Positions 11,312-23,729 of a stretch of DNA of 64,000 nt are shown here, in pieces. Position 1 is the stretch's first letter; each line of letters opens with the position of its first letter. The notes under the pieces were generated by a model that saw only the letters and a program-made list of their open reading frames with translations, had not been told where the DNA came from and did not search any database. Source of the stretch: Coriolopsis trogii (taxonomy: Eukaryota; Basidiomycota; Agaricomycetes; Polyporales; Polyporaceae); the NCBI GenBank assembly GCA_020543525.1, contig JAHYIO010000036.1:62001-126000 (forward strand). The letters run 5' to 3'. The position numbers were made by a program, and so were the translations under genes.

Positions 11312-12039
11312 GGCTCGTTGATTGGTGACTGGCTGACTGACGGTGAGCACGGCCTTCCCTTCCGAATGTGGTGAAGGCGACACTTACGGTTATGTTCGTG
11401 GTTGTGTGTGCAGTCTCAGGGAGAATGCGGGGATGATATATGGTCTGGACGTTTGCGATGACGTCGGTGCGCGCCACCGCTCCCGCCGCGCGTTATGGAC
11501 GCGTCGCGTGCAGACAGAATGACCGGGCGCGCGGTATGTGTTTGCTGCGCCGACGCGACGGGCGCGAGGGCGACATGCCAAGGTGTCCTGCCAAGGACTG
11601 TAGGCGGTACATATACATGTCGGACGCGATCGTCGACGTTTGTCCATCGAGTCGCTCGCCTTGGCTACGACCGGTCGCTGAGCGCCTGTCAGTCCCTCGT
11701 CTCGCTCGACACTTTCCCTTTCAACTTCTGCAGACCTCGGTCAAAGACACCGTGTACCTGGACTCTCTCCTCAGCGTCCTCTTCTCAGCTCCCACAAACC
11801 TCAAGACATCCCTTCCTTCAAGGTCCGGAAGTTTTCTTCGTATTTCTCTCGTCATTCTCTCCGCCAGCCACGGGTGCTATGCTGTGGTTCTCTGGACCGG
11901 ATGCAAGAACCCGCCCTCTGGCAACTGCGCGGGTGCTACATAGATGGCAGTACTGCGGCAGATGTACTGCATCGCATTCCGCATCCTCTGCGAAGCCAAT
12001 CATACACGTACGGCCAATATTTCCTTATCATCTGGGATC
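11312..12039. other. Intergenic region
   Basis: Several overlapping plus-strand frames exist, but none has a recognisable domain or a convincing splice pattern. It is probably upstream DNA of the two flanking genes. Confidence 0.35.
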
Positions 12040-13038
12040 CGAATTCTTGCTGATGGCTGTGTTGTATGTTTGGTCAGGCTACTTCATTGTGCCAGTGTCG
12101 CTGTACTAGCATCGCGGTCGGTCCGAGGCAAACTACTCACTCTATCTCGCCTCTCCGACGACACGAGAGCCGTATATCCGTCCTCAACACGCCGGTGAAG
12201 AGAGTCTTCAGCTCGGCTCGGCCAAAGCCAAAGGGGCAGCATCATATGCAAACCGTTCTCAACAAATGCCACAGGGAAAAACCATTGATCGTCTTAAACG
12301 GTGGTCTAGCCTCCCACATTTCGTCGATGCGCACGCAAAGATAAGTGCCTGCAGTCAATTATCGTTTGTGGTAAGTACGGAGCTTCTTATTTCCCCGACC
12401 GAGGGACGCCTAATCCCCCGCTCCGCTTCCCGAGCACCCGACACATGCGCATTACGCCGCGACGGTTGTTCACTCCGAAAAGACCTCCCGTCAAGGAGAC
12501 CTGGGTTTGCAAGGATGTCTACTCTCATCTTGCATAGACGATCTACGTACTTCGTGCAGTATTCTCTGTTCTACCGCAACCGAGCTTGCTCGGATTCCGG
12601 ATACAATAGATTGTCCTAGACCCCATGGTGAGGAGTTATTTTTGTCTTCACACATGTTGCATTTATGTTATCCATCATCTATGTCATGGCGAGGGGCGAC
12701 TGATGCTTCTTTCACGTAGCGTGTATTGTCCTCTTGCATCTAGCGATGGTCTCTGGTGGGAAGCACCCGTACATTCGGCGTATGAGCGGCTCGAAGAAGC
12801 TCGGCACTTCGTGTCGTAACTCATTCCCGTCCTGAAGGCTTTGTCTATAAGTATCTATCCACGCCAACATGTATTGACAGTCGCCGAGGGCACACATTCA
12901 CACCCTCGACTACAACCCCAATACGCTATACTCTACCACCACTAACTATAGATTCTTGAAACCGGTCAGTTGTCTGTTGGTGCCCGTCTTCTCGGATACT
13001 GATCTGGCCAATTTGACGTACAGTCATAGACAAGGCGC
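12040..13038 (+). repeat. Upstream segment duplicated (copy 1)
   Basis: Noncoding DNA upstream of the first VTT gene that is recognisably similar to 15395-16532 upstream of the second. Shared blocks include TTGCTGATGGCTGTG near the left end, GGCCAAAGCCAAAGGG / GGCCAAGCCAGAGGGCC in the middle, and a TATAAGTAT block near the gene. Duplication therefore copied gene plus promoter. Boundaries are approximate. Confidence 0.6.
12846..12854 (+). promoter_or_regulatory. Candidate TATA box, VTT gene 1
   Basis: TATAAGTAT lies 193 bases before the ATG and is preserved in the duplicated promoter of the next paralogue, where the surrounding bases differ. Confidence 0.35.
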
Positions 13039-15110
13039 ATGGTCGCTCCTTCAAACAGGTGAAAATATCTCCTATGGCAGCCAAGTATTTGAACTGAACT
13101 AGGCGTCGAATCCGCTATCCATCACTTGCAAACTTGTAGCGCACGTGCAGTTGATCTGCTCGTCGAGGACAGGAAGCACAGGTACCCTCCATCATACACT
13201 CCTGCCGGCCTCAAGCACGCGCCTCAATCGTCCGACGCTTCCGACGACGCTAAGACTCCCATGCTCAGCGGGGGAAGCTCGAACCCCACAAAGTTCGACA
13301 AGGATGCCAAAGCTGCAATCTCCGTGCGCGAGATCATGCGCACCCCCAGCCCCACGCCGGACGAGGCGCGACTCCTGGAGCGGAAGACGCGGATCCTCAA
13401 CCCGAAGAAGACGTTCAATCCGAAACGGTACATGAACAGGAAGGGCGCAGGTGAGCGATGTCTGCTATCGCGCGTTGGAGCAGGTATTGCAAATGCAATG
13501 CGGGGGGTTCTAACATTGCGCTGTGTGTCCCAGTGACCGTGTCCATCGCGGTCGCGATCATCGTGTTCATCAGCTGCTTCCTGGCGTACCAATCGAAGAT
13601 AGAAGACGCCTTACGACCTTTCGCAAATAAGCTTCGGGAGTGAGCGTTCAGCGCACCTGCCCGTGTATATGCATTTGCTAACCAGCTGACATGTCTCCCT
13701 CAGTATGCCCGCTGGGTGGGTGATCCCAATTGCCGTCATGTTCGTCATGTCATTTCCCCCGGTAGGCCCCTCGACTGTCACAACCAAACGCGCACTTACG
13801 CTGTTCCCTGGAAGCTTTTTGGACATGAGATCATCGCCTTGCTCTGTGGCGACGTGTGGGGCGTCTGGATCGGCTTCGGGATTGTCGCCGCGGGCACCGT
13901 TCTCGGTGAACTTGGAAACTTCTAGTGAGTCAGACATACACTGCTCTGTCGCGGATCGACGTCTGACCACGCCGGCATCGACCTTCTCTAGCGCGTTCAA
14001 GTATATGTGCAAGGCGAGGGCAGAGAAAATGGAACAGGAACGGCTCAAATTCGCCCTGTATGCGCAGGTCGTGCGCGAAGGCGGGCTGAAGACCCCCATC
14101 ATCATGCGCTTCAGCATCATCCCCGGACACTGTGCGTGTGTCTTCTGCTCTCTCGCGTGGGCGGTTACAGCCTGAGACTGACTATCGCTGCGAGGACAGT
14201 CACGACAGCCGTCTTTGCGACGTGCGGGATGAACGTGCTCGTATTCACCATCAGCGCCATTGTCTCGCTCCCGAAGCAGCTCGCGTTCGTGTACGTTGGC
14301 GTCCAGCAGACGGCTACCGAAGGTGGGGGATGCGCGTTACTACCACGAGCGGCGTGGCTGATCGATCTTGCCCTCAGTGGGCGGTAGCACGAACAACGGG
14401 AAAGCCCTAAAGGCGGGCGTCATCGTGGTCACGTTGGCCATCACAGTCGTCGCCATGTTGTATATCAACAAGAGGATGGACGAGGTCAAGCATGGCGTCG
14501 TATACGCCCGGCGCAAAGCCAGGTACGCCTCGTATTTCTCTTCGTATAATTGACGCACAGCTGACTCCCCTTGCGCGCATCCTCTCTACGCCGATCTCCG
14601 TATCGGTCTATCACATCGCTATGGTCCTCCATGACTTTGACTGATGGCCTGCTGCACTGCCACCCCCGGTTGGACGTACCGACAACACCCACATTGCGAC
14701 CCACCAGGCAAGCCAAGATGCTCGCGGAAGCGGACCGCGAAGCAGCACTCCGCCAAGGCAAGGACCTCGTCGACGTGCCCGGTGCGCCCGTCATGTCCGG
14801 GTCCATTCCAGGTTCACATTCAGGCTCAGGCTCTGTGAAGACGTCGACAGACAACCCGTATGCGTACGTCCACAGCCCGCACCCGGTACCACTTAGGCCG
14901 CTGGCAGCGGCGACGACGACGGCTGTGGAGCTTGACCACGACACGGGCGTCGTGCCACGCTCGCCGGTCGTTGCCATCCGACCTACTACGCCGAAGCCGA
15001 CGAGGTGGGGGAGGGACTCTCAGGCCAGGAAGGGCGAGATGGGGGCTGGGGTGGAGGTGGGACGTACCTCCGTCGGTGCGGGCTCGAGGGTCCCGCCACC
15101 GAGGCACTAA
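13039..15110 (+). CDS. VTT-domain membrane protein 1 (TVP38/TMEM64-like)
   Basis: Nine exons (13039-13058, 13140-13450, 13534-13639, 13704-13761, 13815-13924, 13992-14131, 14200-14322, 14378-14522, 14708-15110) give 471 residues. A cytosolic N-terminus (REIMRTPSPTPDEARLLERK) precedes a first membrane helix (VSIAVAIIVFISCFLAYQ). The VTT region follows: LFGHEIIALLCGDVWGVWIG, FGIVAAGTVLGE, YAQVVREGGLKTPIIMRFSI, FTTAVFATCGMNVLVFTISA, and a last helix before KRMDEVKHGVVYARRKAR. Family knowledge: VTT (SNARE-associated Golgi/DedA) proteins act in lipid scrambling and vesicle traffic in Golgi and ER. The 20-nt first exon and ATG are matched in paralogue 2. The C-tail is Pro/Ser-rich. Confidence 0.85.
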
Positions 15111-15394
15111 CATTGTTGGGACGTGGTGCTGAGTGGATGGCGAGGTTTCGTGTGGGTGTGAGACTCGGGGAAGGACTTCGGAGCGGGCGGTGGAGACTCA
15201 CTTGGGTGGCTCTGACCTCAACGGTCCGCGGTCCCTGGAGGTACCTAGTACATGGACATTCGAGAGCGATTGTGGGTGAGGATCTGACTCATACTTGGGG
15301 GCGACTGATCGTGTCGTTTCGCTAGAATGGCTATAACGCCTTTGCTTGGTTCATATACGTACGGACATTGGTTCCCTATCTTCTGCGAACCCTT
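15111..15394. other. Intergenic region between VTT paralogues
   Basis: Nothing recognised beyond the likely 3' UTR of the first VTT gene. Confidence 0.35.
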
Positions 15395-16532
15395 GCTGAT
15401 GGCTGTGTGTGATTAGGCAGGCTAGCCTATGGCATGCCACCAGTCTCGTCACGCCAATACCGTGGTCACTCCGGATCGACTGCTCTATCCCGGTGATCCG
15501 AATTACACAACGATTGCTCCTTCTATCCTCCACCCTCCACGTACTGCCAAAGAAAACCATGAGCTCGGCGTCGGCCAAGCCAGAGGGCCAGCATCATGCG
15601 CATGCCGTTCTAAGAAGACTGCCAAATCCCATGGGTAAATTGGGTATGGCCGGTCGCAGTCGGTGGTCCTTCCTCCCACATGTTGAGAGTCGCACGCGGA
15701 GGTGCGTGCCCGCAGTGGTCTATTGCCTGCGCAGATGCATAGCCAAGCTTAGGTGCTAACATACACCTGCAGTTCAGTTCAACTACACTGCCTCCTTTAC
15801 CTAGGTGCTTCTTCGTTTGCCGACGTACGCCTAATCTCCGCCGTACGTCCCGAGCACTCGACACATGCCTATTACGTCTCCACCTTCGTCACGGCTACCT
15901 GTTCCGACAATATCTCTCACCGTGTAAGGGACCTTAGGACCAGCGAGCGAGAGGGCTTCTTCATGAATGTCTGGCCTCGGCGCGCACAGACGTTCTACGT
16001 TTCCCAAAAGGAAACACCTCTCACATGGCAACCGGGCTGGCGCGGAATCCGGCTACAGTTGATCCGTCTAGCCACTCTGACGAGGAGCTATTATGTTCTT
16101 CGTGCACGCGCAGTTCGTGCGTGTCCGTCTTCTGTCTCATGGTGAGCGGCGAACAACGTTCTCTCTCTCCCTCTATGCAGCTTGTATTGTTCTTCTGCGG
16201 AACTTCACTTCGTGCCCGAAGCGACGCGCCGTGGAGAGACACACGTACAATCGGTGTATGAGCGGCTTGAAGAAGACCCACCCTGTGATTCGTGGACTAT
16301 CTCCGTGCTATGGCCTTGTGTATAAGTATTCCTTTTGTGCCAATCTCTAGTGAGAGTTTCCGAGGGCACACATCCACACATACTCAGGGTTCCTTCAATC
16401 TTCCCCAATACACTGTGCACCCCCATTGCTGACCTCAGTTTCTGGAATACGGTCGGTTATCCCCATGACTATTTGTCTCATTGTTTACTGATCTGTCGTG
16501 AATCGGATGTACACGTATAGGCAACTTCGCTC
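15395..16532 (+). repeat. Upstream segment duplicated (copy 2)
   Basis: Counterpart of 12040-13038, upstream of the second VTT gene, with the same order of shared blocks but many substitutions and small indels. Boundaries are approximate. Confidence 0.6.
16321..16329 (+). promoter_or_regulatory. Candidate TATA box, VTT gene 2
   Basis: TATAAGTAT, 212 bases before the ATG, at the position equivalent to the element upstream of paralogue 1. Confidence 0.35.
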
Positions 16533-18605
16533 ATGATCGCTCCCTCTACTAAGTAAGAACATGCTCCCCACGACAATAGCCTGCTTCGACTAACCTAGGC
16601 GTGGAATTCGTGCTCTATCTCTCTCCATTTCACAGCGCACTTGACCGGCCCGTCGAGGAGCACCAGTACCCGCCTTCCTACACTCCCTTTGACCCCACGC
16701 ACGCACCCCTGCCTTCGGACGCATCTGAAGCGCCCACACTGCGTATGCGGAGTGAGGGCGATGGGGATATTGACAAGGCGGCAGATGCTGCCATCTCCGT
16801 GCGCGAGATCATGCGCACCCCCAGCCCGACACCGAGCGAGGCACGCATCCTGGAACGGAAGACGCGCATCCTCAACCCGAAGAAGACGTTTAATCCGAAA
16901 CGTTATATGAACAGGAGGGGCGCAGGTGAGCTCTGTTTACCACATCTGCCGCCGTCGGTTCGAGTTCGAGCGGGCACCACGAGACGGAGCGTGCTGACAT
17001 TGTGTTACCGTCCAGTGACCGTGTTCGTTGCGGTCGCGATCATCGTCTTCATCGGCTGCTTCTTGGGATTTCAGCACAAGATCGAAGACAAACTGCGGCC
17101 TCTGGCGACCAAGCTCCGGGAGTGAGTATAGCCCACGCCCATCCGCTCGTGTCTGTGCACGTATGCACCACCTAATCTACGCTTACTCCAGCATGCCCGC
17201 TGGCTGGGTGATCCCTATCGCCATCATGTTTGTCATGTCCTTTCCTCCGGTACGCCGCCCCCTCGAGCTGTAGGACGAGCGAACACTAACGCAGCCCACC
17301 GACAGCTCTTCGGCCACGAGATCATCGCCGTCCTCTGCGGAGACATCTGGGGAGTCTGGATCGGCTTCGGGATCGTCGCCGCAGGCACCGTGCTCGGTGA
17401 ACTAGGGAACCTCTAGTACGTCCGTCCGTTGATCACCCTCGACCGCCCCATTCGCTCCATTGCCTGACCTGTCCCCGCTCGGCCCGCCAACTTCCTTTCC
17501 AGCGCATTCAAGTGGTTGTGTAAGGCGAGGGCGGAGAAGATAGAACAGCAAAGGCTCAAGTTCGCGCTGTACGCGCAGGTCGTGCGCGAGGGCGGACTCA
17601 AGACGCCAATCATCATGCGTTTCAGCATCATCCCGAGTCACTGTGCGTGCTCTCCCCTCCCCCCCACCTTCTCTCGTTTCTGCGACCGCCTCGGACCGAC
17701 CTAACTATGTGGGATGGAGGAACAGTCACGACAGCCGTGTTCGCGACGTGCGGGATGAACGTGGTGGTGTTTACGATCTCCGCCATCGTCTCGCTCCCGA
17801 AGCAGCTCGCGCTCGTGTACGTAGGCGTGCAGCAGGACTCTGCCGAAGGTAAGCCCGCGCGGGCAGATACCGTAACATGCATATGCCATGAGGAGCGGTG
17901 TGTCTGATCCATTTTCGCTGTGGGCCCCAGTGGACGGCAGCGCGAACATCGGAAAGGGCCTCAAGGCGGGCGTCGTATTGCTCACGATCGCGGTCACGGT
18001 CGCCGCGATGATGTACATCAACAAGCGGATGGACGAGGTCAAGCACCGCGTCATACATGCGCGGCGCAAAGCGAGGTACGGAGCGTTTCCCCTTCGCTCG
18101 TTTGGGACAAACGAAGTCCATACATACCCGGGCGGATGGCTGACCTCCGACTTTTGCCCTTATTTCTACATCGGATGGTGCGACATCGCCACCCACTTCG
18201 ACTGATTGCCTCCTCGCATCGCCACCGGCATCATCTCTTTGCCCACCACCCATGACCGACGAACGATCCACGCGACCCAACAGACAAGTCAAGATGCTCG
18301 CAGCGGCAGACCGCGAGGCAGCCCTCCGCCAAGGCCAAGGCCTCGTCGACTCACCCAGCGCTCCCGCCGCCTTGGACGCAAGCCCAGCAAAGAGGCCGTC
18401 CTCGGACGACCCATACGTCCGCAGCCCGCACTCGGTCTCACTCCGGCCAGTGGCAGTGGCGACGTCGACGGCGGTCGAGCTTGACCACGACATGGGCGCC
18501 GCAGTACGCCCGCGCTCGCCGGGTGTGGTACGGCCTGCGACGCCTGAGCGCGCGAGGGGAGGGAGAGACTCGCAGCCTAGGATGGAGCCGGGGGTGGATA
18601 CATGA
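16533..18605 (+). CDS. VTT-domain membrane protein 2 (TVP38/TMEM64-like)
   Basis: Nine exons (16533-16552, 16636-16925, 17016-17121, 17192-17249, 17306-17415, 17503-17642, 17726-17848, 17931-18075, 18284-18605) give 437 residues. Exons 3 to 8 have exactly the same lengths (106, 58, 110, 140, 123, 145 nt) and phases as in paralogue 1. The core is nearly identical: LFGHEIIAVLCGDIWGVWIG, FGIVAAGTVLGELGNLY, REGGLKTPIIMRFSIIPSH, FTTAVFATCGMNVVVFTISA. The N-terminus keeps YPPSY and REIMRTPSPTPSEARILERK. Divergence sits in the Pro/Ser-rich C-tail and the extreme N-terminus. Same inferred Golgi/ER membrane role; a recent tandem duplicate. Confidence 0.85.
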
Positions 18606-19598
18606 TGGAGATGGGGCGTGCGTCTGTCAGTGAAGGCTCGAGGGGTGCGAGGGTGGTAGGAGCACGGGGCGATAAACATTCATTATGTGGCTGTGGCTAT
18701 AGATGGACGCTGTTTGAACCTGTTCCACGCTCCTCATGAGCACGGGTATGTGTGTCTAGGATGCGATTAATATTGATACATATTTGGTCCGAGTGATCGC
18801 GCTCTCTTGCTCAACTTGCGCAGCTAGAGTGACTCTGACGCGTTTCCGCGATCGCCGAATTCGAAGTGGCTACTCATCAGGCATCAAAAGGTGATCACCT
18901 ACCGACAGAACATCAATGTTTAGGCGGGTGCTTGAAGCACGCCCGAGTCGCGCGCCAAGTACAGTCAATCGCGCGTTTAGGTGTGTCTACTCATACGAAG
19001 CCGATCGTCGCGACCTCTGATATCACACTGGCAACTTGCAGTTGGAATCCGAAGGGAGGACACTGCCACGCAATAGTGAAACATGTACTCACTGTAAACA
19101 ATGAACATGTATCTGTGGCTCGAATCGATAGGCAATACTGATGCGTTTGTCCAAATTCTTCATTACCGAGCAGACGCCGGTGGATGCTGTGCAAGGAATA
19201 TGACTGTGCGCTGCGCCTCAACATATCCGTGTCACCTCCAACCGTAAGCACGCGGGCCGTGTGTCCGTTCTGTCCGTCATACCGTGCCCTGCACCCATCG
19301 CTTTGCGTCGAACGGGGGAATTTAGTCTGGGATTCTCGTAATTTTGCTCCAGGTAAAGTCGATTGCGGATTGATCGCGTCTGGCTGCCGATTGAAGTCGC
19401 TGTGTACACGCCTTCCAAACGCTGTGCAACCCTCACAAAGCCGTACCCATCCTCGTCGACGCGCCCACTCCATTCCGATCGGCTGGCGGACAATGGCTAC
19501 CCTCAAATACTCCACCCAAGCCGGCGGCATCTCCCTGCCTTCTCCCCACTGGCACTCTACAGCACCTACCACGACCTTTCCTCGACGACCCGAACGCT
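18606..19598. other. Intergenic region upstream of VTT gene 3
   Basis: I saw no clear copy of the duplicated promoter here. A 193-codon minus-strand frame crosses it but lacks splice logic and domain matches. Confidence 0.35.
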
Positions 19599-21526
19599 AT
19601 GCAGACCGAGTAGTACGTCCTCCCGTTCAGTATCTCCGCTAGTATGGGAGCTCACAAACACCTTCTGATTTTTCCCAGTTCTCAGCCAGCCTCCCTACTA
19701 TACGCTCCAAGACCTCAAATGCCTGATGTGCACTTGTACCCCCCCACCTCCTCCTCTGGTCCATTGGGGCCACCGAGCTCATTGACCGTCCAATCGTATC
19801 AGAAGGACGAGCAGACGGAGGTCCAATATCGTGAAATTACGCGCACACCGAGTCCCACTCCGTCTGAAGCAGAGGCTCTGTCGGGCAACACACGCAGTGT
19901 CAACTTCAAGAAGTACCTAAACCGAGCGTATCTCAAGAACCCCCGAAATCTCAGTGCGTATCTGCATTTGTTGCATCCATGTCTTTGTCCTTACCTCCCA
20001 AACAGTTACCATTATCATTACCGTCACCATCCTTGTCCTGATAATTGTTTTCATCGCGCTTCAGAGCAGGATTCTCGACGCGTTGCGGCCGGCGTCGGAT
20101 TGGCTCCGGGAGTATGTGGATACGCTCCTATGTTCTTGCACGCACACTGACCGCAATCTGTTCATAGTACTCCTGGCGCGTGGACAATACCAATAGCCAT
20201 CATGATAGTGCTGTCATTCCCTCCGGTAAGGGAGTCTGCGTCGCATCTGTACCGTATTGGCGCAGGACTGATAAGACCTGCACAGCTCTTCGGTCACGAG
20301 TTGGTCGCCATCTTCTGCGGAGATGTATGGGGCGTCTGGATCGGGTTCGGTATCGTGGCTGCGGGCACCATCTTGGGTGAACTCGCCACATATTAGTACG
20401 TCTCCCGTCCTCTCCGTCTGACCGTATATTCTCTAACGTTGTCAACAGCGCGTTCAGATATGCCTGCAGAAGTCGTGCTGCAAAGACCGAGGAAAAGAAC
20501 CTCAGATACGCCCTCGTCTCGGAGGTCATTCGCCAGGGAGGGTTCACGATGGCCATTATAGTCCGTTTCAGCGCTATTCCTTCCCATTGTACGTGCCATT
20601 GCGGACCGCGTGATGAACGCCGATACTGATGACCTGGACAGTAACTACTGCCATCTTCGCTACCGCCGGAATGGGCGTCCTCACCTTCCTGGGTGCGGCC
20701 ATCCTTGCGCTCCCCAAACAGCTCGCGGCTGTCTACCTCGGAGTTGCCGAGAACAGCGGCGCACCCACAGACGAGAACGGAAGTAAGCCGCCACTCGCAG
20801 CCCCAGCATTTGCAGAGGCAATGTCCATTAACCCAACCTCGAACAGATAAACAAGTCTCAAATACGACACGAATCATCAAGATCGTCGTCATCGCTGTGA
20901 CGATAGTCATCACCCTAATCGCCATGCGCTACGTCAACCGCCAGATCGACCTCATCAAAGAGCGCGTCATCTACGCCCGCCGCAAAGCGCGCCAGGCCAA
21001 GCTCTACGGCCTCGACCCCGGCGCGATGCCCAAGACCTCCCTCGACGCACGCTCGCGCTCCGCGTCAGGGGACGCGACGCTCGCAGGGGACGCGACGCTC
21101 GCAGGGGACGCGGACGATGTCGAGGATCAGGTGCGGACGCCGTTCCTCTCGCATTCCGACGACGCACCGACCGTGCACCCGTCTCCTGCTGCTCCTCCTG
21201 CGGCGTCTAGCAGAGTCCAGCCTACCCCTACCCCCGGCGCGAACAGCGCGGCTTCAACGTCCCCCCACCCGGACTTCGCGCCCCCGCACTCGCCGCCGCC
21301 CGCTGATAGCAGTAGCAACAGCACTTCGGGCAGGAATGTGGCGAGGTATGACGACCCGTATGGCGGGCAGGACGTGGACTTGTCTACGTACAGGACCGGA
21401 GGGGCAGGGCGGGGTCCCCTGGGGTTCGGGCGGGCTCCTGTAGGCCTGGGGCGGGGCGCTGTCCTGGGGAGGGGCGGTCCGTTGCGCCCAGGGCTGCATG
21501 ACTTCTTGGGCAGGTCCCGACCGTAG
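19599..21526 (+). CDS. VTT-domain membrane protein 3 (TVP38/TMEM64-like)
   Basis: Eight exons (19599-19612, 19679-19953, 20006-20111, 20168-20225, 20286-20395, 20449-20588, 20642-20782, 20847-21526) give 507 residues. Internal exons of 106, 58, 110 and 140 nt match paralogues 1 and 2, so the intron positions are ancestral. The motifs are more diverged: EITRTPSPTPSEAE, LFGHELVAIFCGDVWGVWIG, SEVIRQGGFTMAIIVRFSAI, LTTAIFATAGMGVLTFLGAA, KERVIYARRKARQAK. It differs in three ways: exon 7 is 18 nt longer, the last intron is absent so the last helix and tail share one exon, and the tail contains an 18-bp tandem repeat and many Gly/Pro/Arg. The oldest of the three copies by divergence. Confidence 0.82.
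21067..21112 (+). repeat. In-frame 18-bp tandem repeat
   Basis: About two and a half copies of AGGGGACGCGACGCTCGC inside the third VTT gene, adding GDATLA units to its cytosolic tail. Such repeats change length easily without breaking the frame. Confidence 0.8.
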
Positions 21527-22225
21527 AATAACACTTGTGCAAGATGCTGCATGAGACGGACATTGTATATTCTGTTCCGCCCACGATCCTGTAAAATATT
21601 ATTCCTGATGTGACCCAGTGACGACAAGGCGTGTGCATATGTTCTCTTCGGCTGGAACGCAGTGCCATGCGATCCTAGGTTTGTTGCGAATGGGAGGACT
21701 TCTTGTCTTCGCCACGCGGACTCCGTTGTTCGACCCTAGAGCGCTTGCATGGGCCGTTTTCGTGTCAATGCGACTTCCGGTGAGCCTCACAATGATAGGC
21801 GGACCTGGGAGACGATCATCTCATACGGGGCAGCTGCGAAAGGAAACGGCCACCTTGATAAAACGTCTGTCAGGTATCAGGCCGAGCGCGCATCGTTTGC
21901 CGCCTAAGCGATGAAGGAGGTCAGGACATGCATATGCAGGTGCAAAGTGCGTATTCCCGAACACCGGACGATCAGCCTGTGCTCATAACGACGCGAGGCG
22001 GACTGCGACTTATGTCTAGCAGCTAGTCATGCACACGGGTAGGGGCACACCCAGCCGCAATAGAACGTGAGATGAGATAGTTCGAATTCAGCGGATACAG
22101 AAGCGATAGAGATGATAGAGGCGCACAGCGCCTGCAAATGGTCATTCATTGAACAGCGACTCGTCGAACCATCGGGAAGACAACGCTCACCCAGCCACCT
22201 CGACGTATACACGTCTCCTCAAGCA
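21527..22225. other. Intergenic region, convergent gene ends
   Basis: Lies between the stops of the third VTT gene (plus) and a BTB gene (minus). No gene recognised. Confidence 0.4.
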
Positions 22226-23428
22226 TTACTCCCACCCCTCCAACGTCAGCCCGAAGAACGTCGGTAGCTTCTTCCTGACCGCCATACACTCCGCGACCGA
22301 ACGCTTCTCCAAGCGGTCCTGGCAAGACCGACACAGCGACTGCCAGTACTGCGTCCACGCTGCAGGGACCGACTTTCGGCGCATGACAGGCACGAGAAGG
22401 TTCGAAGGCAAGCAGATCACATCGTCCTTCAACGCCAGGTACAGCCTCTGTACGACTTCCTTGCACGCAACCGAGCCGCACTTCCCGCCCCGGACCCACG
22501 GGGAGTTGTCCCGGAGGGCGTGCACGAAGTCGTCCTCAAACGCGCGCCGGGCGATCAGGTCGCATTCGCGCGTGAGCATCCCCCTCGCAAGGATGCACCG
22601 CGTGAAATCCTCGTCGGTCAGGCTCTCTGTGGTGCCATCTTCGCGGGGAACGCCAGTCCTGAGGCAAACAATGTCTTCAGAGAGGCACACGAGATAGTAT
22701 GCCACAGGCAGCATGAGCGGCTTCTCGATGAGGTGCGCTATGTTGATTGCTTCGATCGCGTCTTTGTACTCGAACGAAACGCCGTACTGCCGCTGACCTA
22801 GGTCCCAGCGATCGTCCCAAGGGGTGTCTGTATCGATCCAATGACCTTTACGGGGCACGAGGAAGTTCTCAAGGCGGCTCGTGGCCGCGTCAAGGATCTC
22901 AACTGCTTCGTACTTATGCGCCATGCGGATGACAGATGCCAGCGTCGAGAACGCGATGCTGTCCTGTTTGAGGAACCTACGTCACATGGGATACCTTAGA
23001 TATTGCAGGCAATCAGGTGGATACACACACTCACTTCGTTCCCGGACACACTACCACCTGAAGGAAGTGCCGCCAGTCCGACGGGGAATCCGAGGTATTC
23101 ACGACCGGACAGTCTTCGAATGTGGCTTGGGGTTTGCCGTCGACGAACATGTTACTGAACACGGGAGAAACTAGGGACAAGAGGCCCTTGTACACACGAA
23201 ATGCTATCTTGCCATCCGCGATGAGAACGACATTGCCGTCTTCGAACCAGATACAGCCCTTCTCGACATCCATCTCCGAAAAAAGCTGGGAGCGGCATGT
23301 GAGGATGACATACAGATATGGTTGCTGGTCGCGAGACCGACCTGAGGGTTCGTCGACAACGGACTTGGACGAGGTGGAAGGGAGTGACTTGAGGAGATGG
23401 GAGTCTCGATAGAAGGTATGTCCAGCAT
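22226..23428 (-). CDS. BTB/POZ domain protein
   Basis: Three exons on the minus strand (23342-23428, 23058-23285, 22226-22963) give 350 residues. The start exon encodes a short Ser/Pro-rich leader (MLDIPSIETPISSSHSLPPR). Exon 2 opens the BTB fold (CIWFEDGNVVLIADGKIAF, VYKGLLSLVSPVFSNMF, DCPVVNTSDSPSDWRHFLQ). The second intron must end at AAACAG before GACAGC to keep the frame, giving FLQ-DSIAFSTLASVIRMAHKY. The C-terminal half has the IEAINIAHLI helix and a CRSC pair. It resembles the 8 kb relic in design more than the tandem copies at 1-5 kb. Probable interaction adaptor, partner unknown. Confidence 0.82.
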
Positions 23429-23729
23429 CAGATTAGGGGGGAGACGAACCTTGATGCTGCGGTAGGAATCTGTTCGTGACCTCCGGCATTCGTGCCAAAG
23501 TCGCGTGGCGTGTCGTGCAGCGAGTGCCTGTAACGTTGTCTTCCATGCTGACTCTGCATGAGAAAGAGAAGCCTCTTGCGTCGTTGAGCATGAGCCCTGA
23601 TGCGTGGTGCCTCGTACATCTGCATGCGATTCCGAACTCTAAGGTGATGCGCATACACACTCAGGCATCAAACATAGGGCCAGCATACATGGTCCGATTA
23701 AAGTGGGTCTACATGTTCGAAACGAGGGT

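Noticed and set aside
11440..12109. Overlapping 167- and 204-codon plus-strand frames
   Set aside because: No domain and no consistent splice model; GC-rich DNA often leaves such frames open by chance.
18991..19572. 193-codon minus-strand frame upstream of the third VTT gene
   Set aside because: No domain, no splice support, and it overlaps the promoter and first exon region of a supported gene on the other strand.
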